From positions 1 to 10,543 of the forward strand of contig SKJK01000015.1 in NCBI GenBank assembly GCA_007121995.1: a stretch of 10,543 nucleotides of DNA, in the 5' to 3' direction. A model generated the notes under the pieces. That model ran no database searches, was not told the DNA's origin, and was given only the letters and a program-made list of their open reading frames with translations. A program made the position numbers and the translations under genes. Below are positions 6,124 to 10,543 of the stretch, in pieces (position 1 is the stretch's first letter; the number at the start of each line of letters is the position of its first letter). The stretch is from Desulfobulbaceae bacterium. GTDB lineage: Bacteria; Desulfobacterota; Desulfobulbia; Desulfobulbales; Desulfobulbaceae.

Positions 6124-7473
6124 TTACCTGACCATTCCCTTGGGTATTTTACGACGCTTTCCGCCGGTCATGACGCTTTTACCTTTCATTTTTTTCATCA
6201 TTTTCAGCATCATGGTGTAGCTCTTGAGCACGCGGTTCACATCAGCAACAGTGGTTCCTGATCCATGGGCGATACGGAGCCGACGACTGCCGTCAATTAT
6301 CTTGTAATTCCGCCGTTCCGTGAGAGTCATGGAACGAATGATCGCCTCTGTTTTGCCCAGTTCTTTTGTATCGGGCTTTGGCCCATCTTTCAATTGCTTA
6401 AGCTTGTTGACGCCCGGGATCATCCCCATAATCTGTTCCAAGCTGCCCATTTTCTTGATCTGTTGGATCTGATCGAGAAAATCTTCAAGAGTAAAAGCGT
6501 TTTTTTGTATTTTTTGCGCCAGCTGAGCTGCATTTTTCTGATCTACAACCGCTTCCGCTTTTTCGATAAGAGAAAGTACATCCCCCATGCCAAGGATCCG
6601 CGAGGCAGTCCGATCCGGATGGAATACTTCCAACGCATCAACGGATTCACCGACTCCGACAAACTTGATCGGTTTTCCCGTCACTTTTTTCACGGACAGG
6701 GCGGCACCCCCACGGGCATCCCCCTCCATCTTGGTCAGGATGACCCCGGTTATCTCAAGCTCGGCATTAAACCGCTCAGCCACGGTGACCGCATCCTGAC
6801 CGGTCATGGCATCGGCGACAAACAGGATTTCTGCCAAAGATACCGCGCGGCTGATATCCCGCAACTCGTTCATCAAAGCATCATCGACGTGAAGGCGTCC
6901 AGCCGTATCAATAAGAACGGTGTCATAACCGTTGCTTGTAGCTTCAGCAACTGCCTGCCGGGCAATATGTACAGGGTTCTGGTCGGTTGTTGAAGCAAAA
7001 ACGGGTACACCAACCTGTTCGCCAAGTATGTGCAGTTGCTCGATGGCCGCTGGACGGTAGACATCAGCCGGAACCAGATATGGATGCCGTCCTTTCGCTT
7101 TCAGTTGGAGCGCCAGTTTAGCGGCTGTTGTTGTTTTGCCCGAGCCCTGAAGACCGGCCAACAACATAACCACCGGTTGTCGTCCATCAAGACGTAACGG
7201 CTGGGCTTGGCCACCAAGCAAAGCAACCAATTCATCATGAACGACTTTGACCACCTGTTGCCCCGGCGAAAGACTGGCCAGGACCTCACGGCCGACAGCT
7301 TTCTCCGTTACCGTGGCAATGAATTCCTTGACAACGCCAAAGTTAACATCGGCCTCCAGGAGCGCGGTGCGAACCTCACCCATGGCCTCCTGGATATTTT
7401 CCTCAGTCAGCTTGCCGTGCCCACGCAGTTTTTTAAAGGCACTTTCAAGGCGGTCGGTTAATTTCTCAAACAT
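6124..7473 (-). CDS. ffh: Signal recognition particle protein Ffh (SRP54 GTPase)
   Basis: Ffh binds 4.5S/SRP RNA and signal sequences of nascent membrane proteins and hands ribosomes to the receptor FtsY. The 449-residue product is full length. The N-terminal helical domain begins MFEKLTDRLE. The GTPase domain shows the P-loop GLQGSGKTT (107-115), DTAGR (189-193) and TKMEGD (247-252) followed by ARGGAAL. The methionine-rich M domain has GMIPG, IDGSRRLRIAHGSG, which binds RNA, and a tail of MMLKMMKKMK type ending in basic residues. The ATG at 7471-7473 is at the canonical family start but has no visible Shine-Dalgarno sequence. Its own promoter lies upstream, and a 134-base gap separates it from rpsP. 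Linkage to rpsP is widely conserved. I am confident of the identity. Confidence 0.98.
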   Translation of the reverse strand: MFEKLTDRLESAFKKLRGHGKLTEENIQEAMGEVRTALLEADVNFGVVKEFIATVTEKAVGREVLASLSPGQQVVKVVHDELVALLGGQAQPLRLDGRQPVVMLLAGLQGSGKTTTAAKLALQLKAKGRHPYLVPADVYRPAAIEQLHILGEQVGVPVFASTTDQNPVHIARQAVAEATSNGYDTVLIDTAGRLHVDDALMNELRDISRAVSLAEILFVADAMTGQDAVTVAERFNAELEITGVILTKMEGDARGGAALSVKKVTGKPIKFVGVGESVDALEVFHPDRTASRILGMGDVLSLIEKAEAVVDQKNAAQLAQKIQKNAFTLEDFLDQIQQIKKMGSLEQIMGMIPGVNKLKQLKDGPKPDTKELGKTEAIIRSMTLTERRNYKIIDGSRRLRIAHGSGTTVADVNRVLKSYTMMLKMMKKMKGKSVMTGGKRRKIPKGMVR

Positions 7474-7490
7474 GATTCATACACTGTTTT

Positions 7491-7506
7491 TTCAATATAC
7501 ATTGAA
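7491..7506. repeat. Near-perfect palindrome in the ffh leader
   Basis: TTCAAT and ATTGAA arms of six bases flank a four-base centre (ATAC on the plus strand). It lies 18 bases upstream of the ffh start codon and downstream of the predicted promoter. It could be a protein-binding operator or a weak AU-rich hairpin in the mRNA. The function is unknown. Confidence 0.35.
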
Positions 7507-7561
7507 GCATGGAATACAGACCACACGCCTCGCTCAGTGTTGCAAAAACGGAAAAGCACAA

Positions 7562-7591
7562 TTTATAACTCGAACGATGCTCTCTTGTCAA
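7562..7591 (-). promoter_or_regulatory. Sigma-70-type promoter upstream of ffh
   Basis: On the minus strand a perfect -35 box TTGACA (7591-7586) is followed by an 18-base spacer and a -10 box TATAAA (7567-7562), which matches the consensus at five of six positions. It lies in the 148-base gap after fabD. Transcription would begin near 7555, leaving an untranslated leader of about 80 bases before ffh. The -35 box sits inside an imperfect inverted repeat, CTCTTG-N5-CAAGAA on the plus strand (7582-7598). This is a sequence match only; no start site was measured. Confidence 0.6.
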
Positions 7592-7621
7592 GCAAGAAGA
7601 AAACCATGCTGGTCCAAGGCG

Positions 7622-8572
7622 TTATCGTTCACTCAGCACCTTGACGACCTCGTCAAGGGCTTCCGACCCGTCAGCTTGCAAGCAGATTATTTCCGTTTTC
7701 CGCGGCAGTATTTTCCTCATCATGCCAGTCAACACATTTTTTGGTCCCAGTTCCACAACGACCTCAACCCCCTCTTCTATCATCCGATTGATGCATTCCA
7801 GCCAACGGACCTGAGAGGCGATTTGCCGAGCCATAATCGCTTTGATCTCGCGAGGCTGATGTTCATACCCTCCGGTTACGTTAAAAAGAACAGGGATTTC
7901 GGGACTTTGAAAAGGGATCCCCGCCATGTACTCTGAAAAATCAGCAACAGCCCCGGCCACCAGCGGACTGTGATTGGCAACACTCACATTCAGTGCAATG
8001 ACTTTCGCTCCTTTGGCAGCACAGAGTTGACCTACTGCATCAAGCCCCTGGGTGTCACCGGACAACACCACCTGGACGCCTGTATTGTGATTGGCAACGA
8101 CAGCCACTCCAGGCCCGGTATATTGTTGCAGAATAAATTCGATCTCTTCGATACGCAGGCCAATGACGGCCCGCATCCCACCCGGATTCCTGGCACCCTC
8201 GCGTTCCATCAGTTCACCGCGCTTAGTCACCAGGGCAAGCGTATCCTCCAGAGAAAGAACCCCGGAAGCATAGAGAGCGGAATATTCTCCTAAACTGTGT
8301 CCGGCAAGAAAAGCGGGGCAAAAGTGAGGGAGACGTTTTTTCAACTGATGCCAGCAGATCAGATTGACCGCCGTCAATGCAGGCTGCAGGAACAGCACCC
8401 GGGTTACATCTTCAATGGGTCCTTCAAAGCACAATCGGCGAATGGGAAAGCCGCTGATTTTCTCGGCCAGATCCATGATAGCCATCGCATCCGGATCGTG
8501 TTCGACAAACATCTGGCCCATGCCGATATACTGAGATCCCTGGCCTGGAAAAATAATTGCTGCTTTTTTCAT
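7622..8572 (-). CDS. fabD: Malonyl-CoA:ACP transacylase
   Basis: FabD moves the malonyl group from CoA to acyl carrier protein, which supplies the extender unit of type II fatty acid synthesis. The 316-residue length is standard. The N-terminal PGQGSQ motif is at residues 9-14. The nucleophile elbow GHSLGEYSAL carries Ser93. The arginine that binds the malonyl carboxylate is Arg118 in TKRGE. The catalytic histidine is His201 in ANHSPL, and a conserved glutamine is at position 250. These match the spacing in E. coli FabD. The ATG at 8570-8572 has no clear Shine-Dalgarno sequence, so translation may depend on coupling with lspA 38 bases upstream. No other fatty-acid genes are nearby, which sets it apart from the usual fabH-fabD-fabG-acpP order. 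A promoter gap follows, so fabD probably ends this transcript or is read through into ffh. Confidence 0.96.
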   Translation of the reverse strand: MKKAAIIFPGQGSQYIGMGQMFVEHDPDAMAIMDLAEKISGFPIRRLCFEGPIEDVTRVLFLQPALTAVNLICWHQLKKRLPHFCPAFLAGHSLGEYSALYASGVLSLEDTLALVTKRGELMEREGARNPGGMRAVIGLRIEEIEFILQQYTGPGVAVVANHNTGVQVVLSGDTQGLDAVGQLCAAKGAKVIALNVSVANHSPLVAGAVADFSEYMAGIPFQSPEIPVLFNVTGGYEHQPREIKAIMARQIASQVRWLECINRMIEEGVEVVVELGPKNVLTGMMRKILPRKTEIICLQADGSEALDEVVKVLSER

Positions 8573-8610
8573 GATTCAGTTATGCAATGCGTGTTCCAGG
8601 TGCTCATGAC

Positions 8611-9075
8611 TCAACGATCAAGCACCAGGTTTTTAAAAATGAACAGAGAAACACCGATGAAAATGGCGGAATCTGCGACATTAAATGTCGGCCAGTGATA
8701 GGTGCCAATATGAAAATCAAGAAAATCAATGACAAATCCAAATCGGACACGATCGATCAGATTCCCGACAGCACCGCCGGCAACCAGTGCCAGCGCCACG
8801 GTATACAACCTGCTGTCACGCCCGTAACTTCTCTGGAACAACCAGATCAGAACCAGGGCGACCAGAGCGGTACCAATAAAAAACACCTGTCTCCACAGTG
8901 CCGGCTGGCCGGCCAGAATACTGAAGGCCGCACCGTTATTGGTCAGATAGGTCAAATTGAAAAAACCTGGCAGGATCGTTCGGCTTTCAAAAAGAAAAAA
9001 ATTATGAAACACCCAGTATTTACTAACCTGGTCAACTACGACGGTCAAAACGATGATACTGAAAAACCAAGTCAC
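8611..9075 (-). CDS. lspA: Lipoprotein signal peptidase (signal peptidase II)
   Basis: LspA is an inner-membrane aspartyl protease that cuts the signal peptide from prolipoproteins after lipid attachment. The 154-residue product has the usual family length and about four hydrophobic segments (roughly residues 4-20, 62-80, 90-107 and 133-150). The family motifs are present: DQVSK near residue 15, NNGAAFS near 46, GNLIDR at 104-109, then VIDF with catalytic Asp117 and FNVADS with catalytic Asp135. The start is a GTG at 9073-9075. An AGAGG ribosome-binding site lies about 8 bases upstream, next to the ileS stop, so translation is probably coupled to ileS. No in-frame ATG upstream competes. fabD follows after 38 bases. 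Confidence 0.96.
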   Translation of the reverse strand: MTWFFSIIVLTVVVDQVSKYWVFHNFFLFESRTILPGFFNLTYLTNNGAAFSILAGQPALWRQVFFIGTALVALVLIWLFQRSYGRDSRLYTVALALVAGGAVGNLIDRVRFGFVIDFLDFHIGTYHWPTFNVADSAIFIGVSLFIFKNLVLDR

Positions 9076-9087
9076 ACGAAAACCTCT

Positions 9088-10543
9088 TCAAACCGCCAGT
9101 AAATGGACGACTTCGGTACAGCGACGGCAGAGGGTGGGGTGCAGGGGGTCTTCACCGGCGGTTGTGGTGACCATCCAGCAGCGTTCACATTTAACACCGG
9201 GAGCAGGGCTGACAGCGATAGCCACTCCAGCAGGTACTTCCGCTGGGGAAAAAAGCCTTTCCTGGTCTTCTTCCCCAGACAAACGCAGGCTGGAAACGAT
9301 ACAAAGTTCCCGCAGTTGCTCGATATTGTCATTGAAGAAACCAGCCCATGATTCCTCAACGCGCAGCACCACTTCCGCATCCAGCGACAGGCCAATGGCC
9401 TTGTCCCTCCGTGCCGCTTCAAGCACACGGGTTATGGCGCTTCGCAGGGTGAGCAGGGTACTCCATCGCTCATCAAAAGCTCTGTCTCTGGGGATGTCAT
9501 CGACGTGCGCGAAATCAGCAAAGAACACGGAATCCTGCAAGGGGGTATCATCGCTATGCCCATACAGGTGCTCCCATGCTTCTGCAGCCGTAAAACAAAG
9601 AATTGGTGACATCAATCGCAATAACCCGTCGAGCATACGGTGGATAACGGTTTGTGCCGCCCGTCGCTCCAGGCTGCTCGGTGCGGAACAGTACAGCCGG
9701 TCTTTGAGCACATCCATATACAGGCTGGAAATGGTTATTCCACAAAAATTATGAAGCCCTTGATAGATGTTATGAAATTCATACCGTTCATACGCGCCAG
9801 TGACACGCTCACTCAGTTCGGCAAACTTCACCAATGCCCATCGATCGATGTCAAGCAGTGCATCCGCCGGCACGCTGTCTGCGACTGGATTGAAATCAAA
9901 AAGATTGCTGAGCAGAAAGCGCAGCGTGTTGCGCATCTTGCGATAGGCATCGGATACGTGCCGAAGAATTTCATCGGAGACCTTGATATCATCCTGATAA
10001 TTTTCACTGGCCACCCACAGGCGCAATACCTCAGCACCGTACTGGTCGATCACTTCCTGGGGGGCGATCACGTTGCCAACCGATTTGGACATTTTCTTAC
10101 CTTGTCCATCAACGACATATCCGTGGGTCAGGACACCGACATAGGGAGCCCGGCCCCTTGTCCCGACTGCGGTAAGTAGGGATGATTGAAACCAGCCGCG
10201 ATGTTGATCACTGCCTTCGAGATACAGGTCAGCCGGTGCACGCAACTCTGGGCGATCCTCGAGAACGGCGGCGTGGCTGATACCGGAATCAAACCAGACA
10301 TCCAGAATGTCCGTCTCTTTTTGAAAATGGGCACAACCGCAGGTGCAATGCATTCCGGGGGTGATAAAATCTTCTGCCTCATGCCTGTACCAGGCATCGG
10401 CACCTTCTGTGCGGAATAGTTGTTCGATCCGGTCACAGACCCCCGCATCCCTGAGCACCTCTCCGCATTCGGTGCAGGAAAGAACTGTAATCGGCACCCC
10501 CCAGGAACGCTGCCGGGACAGGCACCAGTCAGGCCTGGACTCG
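9088..10543 (-). CDS. ileS: Isoleucyl-tRNA synthetase, C-terminal part (5' end outside window)
   Basis: This class I aminoacyl-tRNA synthetase charges tRNA-Ile with isoleucine in the cytoplasm. The frame is open to the window edge, so 484 codons are visible of a protein usually near 930 residues. The HIGH motif and most of the CP1 editing domain are missing. The visible part begins with the RPDWCLSRQRSWGVP block typical of IleRS after the editing domain. A GTG at 10495-10497 encodes the valine of GVP and is not a start. The class I signature KMSKS lies at 10081-10095. The anticodon-binding helical domain follows. Near the C-terminus a zinc-finger pair, CERC and CRRC, marks the IleRS form with a C-terminal zinc site. 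The gene ends with TGA 12 bases before lspA. Pairing of ileS with lspA is common in bacteria. Recognition is very secure; only the N-terminal half is unseen. Confidence 0.97.
   Translation of the reverse strand, partial: ESRPDWCLSRQRSWGVPITVLSCTECGEVLRDAGVCDRIEQLFRTEGADAWYRHEAEDFITPGMHCTCGCAHFQKETDILDVWFDSGISHAAVLEDRPELRAPADLYLEGSDQHRGWFQSSLLTAVGTRGRAPYVGVLTHGYVVDGQGKKMSKSVGNVIAPQEVIDQYGAEVLRLWVASENYQDDIKVSDEILRHVSDAYRKMRNTLRFLLSNLFDFNPVADSVPADALLDIDRWALVKFAELSERVTGAYERYEFHNIYQGLHNFCGITISSLYMDVLKDRLYCSAPSSLERRAAQTVIHRMLDGLLRLMSPILCFTAAEAWEHLYGHSDDTPLQDSVFFADFAHVDDIPRDRAFDERWSTLLTLRSAITRVLEAARRDKAIGLSLDAEVVLRVEESWAGFFNDNIEQLRELCIVSSLRLSGEEDQERLFSPAEVPAGVAIAVSPAPGVKCERCWMVTTTAGEDPLHPTLCRRCTEVVHLLAV

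Noticed and set aside
6265..6993. A 242-codon plus-strand open frame opposite ffh
   Set aside because: It lies wholly antisense to the conserved GTPase gene and shows no family motif; it is a by-product of the codon pattern of ffh.
7586..7618. Weak hairpin ACCA-GCA-TGGT followed by TTTTCTTCTT as a fabD terminator
   Set aside because: The stem is only four base pairs and the T run is interrupted; support is too weak to call it a terminator.
9053..9754. A 233-codon plus-strand open frame opposite ileS
   Set aside because: It is antisense to IleRS, serine- and arginine-rich without motif, and crosses the ileS-lspA junction.
10495..10497. GTG as a start codon of a shorter IleRS-like gene
   Set aside because: The frame continues upstream to the window edge with the conserved RPDWCLSRQRSWG block, so this GTG is an internal valine and the gene is cut by the window, not truncated in nature.
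1..10543. A mobile element, CRISPR array, phage or defence system
   Set aside because: No transposase, integrase, spaced direct repeats or toxin-like small genes are seen; all genes are conserved housekeeping genes in one direction.

Overview
This window is a conserved housekeeping cluster. Fourteen protein genes all lie on the minus strand, and almost no DNA is left between them. Read in the direction of transcription (high to low coordinates) the order is ileS (only its 3' part is in the window), lspA, fabD, ffh, rpsP, khpA, rimM, trmD, a SPOUT-type RNA methyltransferase, rplS, rnhB, yraN, pdxA, tmk. The run ffh-rpsP-khpA-rimM-trmD-methyltransferase-rplS-rnhB-yraN, with the extra SPOUT methyltransferase between trmD and rplS, resembles Deltaproteobacteria/Desulfobacterota. 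The flanking fabD, lspA and ileS, and the RNase HII with an N-terminal FER-type extension, fit the same group. I infer a sulfate-reducer-like Desulfobacterota, perhaps near Desulfobulbales. That placement rests on gene order and protein character only; no database search was possible.

Region 10543-7622 holds ileS, lspA and fabD: charging of tRNA-Ile, maturation of lipoproteins in the inner membrane, and loading of malonyl groups onto acyl carrier protein. A 148-base gap follows, with a good sigma-70-type promoter for ffh (the SRP GTPase). A second gap of 134 bases lies between ffh and rpsP and carries a weaker promoter candidate. From rpsP to the SPOUT methyltransferase the genes touch or overlap: TAA directly followed by ATG, a one-base TAG/GTG overlap, 17 bases, then a 59-base overlap. 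This looks like one translationally coupled unit for 30S maturation, tRNA m1G37 formation and RNA modification. A structured leader precedes rplS (bL19), and a long perfect-looking hairpin follows it.

Region 2946-52 holds rnhB, yraN, pdxA and tmk: removal of RNA from DNA, a nuclease-fold protein of unknown role, vitamin B6 synthesis and dTTP synthesis. The yraN ribosome-binding site is built into the last codons of rnhB, and pdxA and tmk overlap by four bases.

No stretch longer than about 160 bases lacks a gene. I found no tRNA, rRNA, CRISPR array, insertion sequence, phage gene or defence system. I see no exciting new system here. The points worth a second look are small: non-coding structures around rplS, a sequence shared by the promoter gaps, an Asp-to-Glu change at a catalytic position of RNase HII, and the unusual start of the SPOUT gene.
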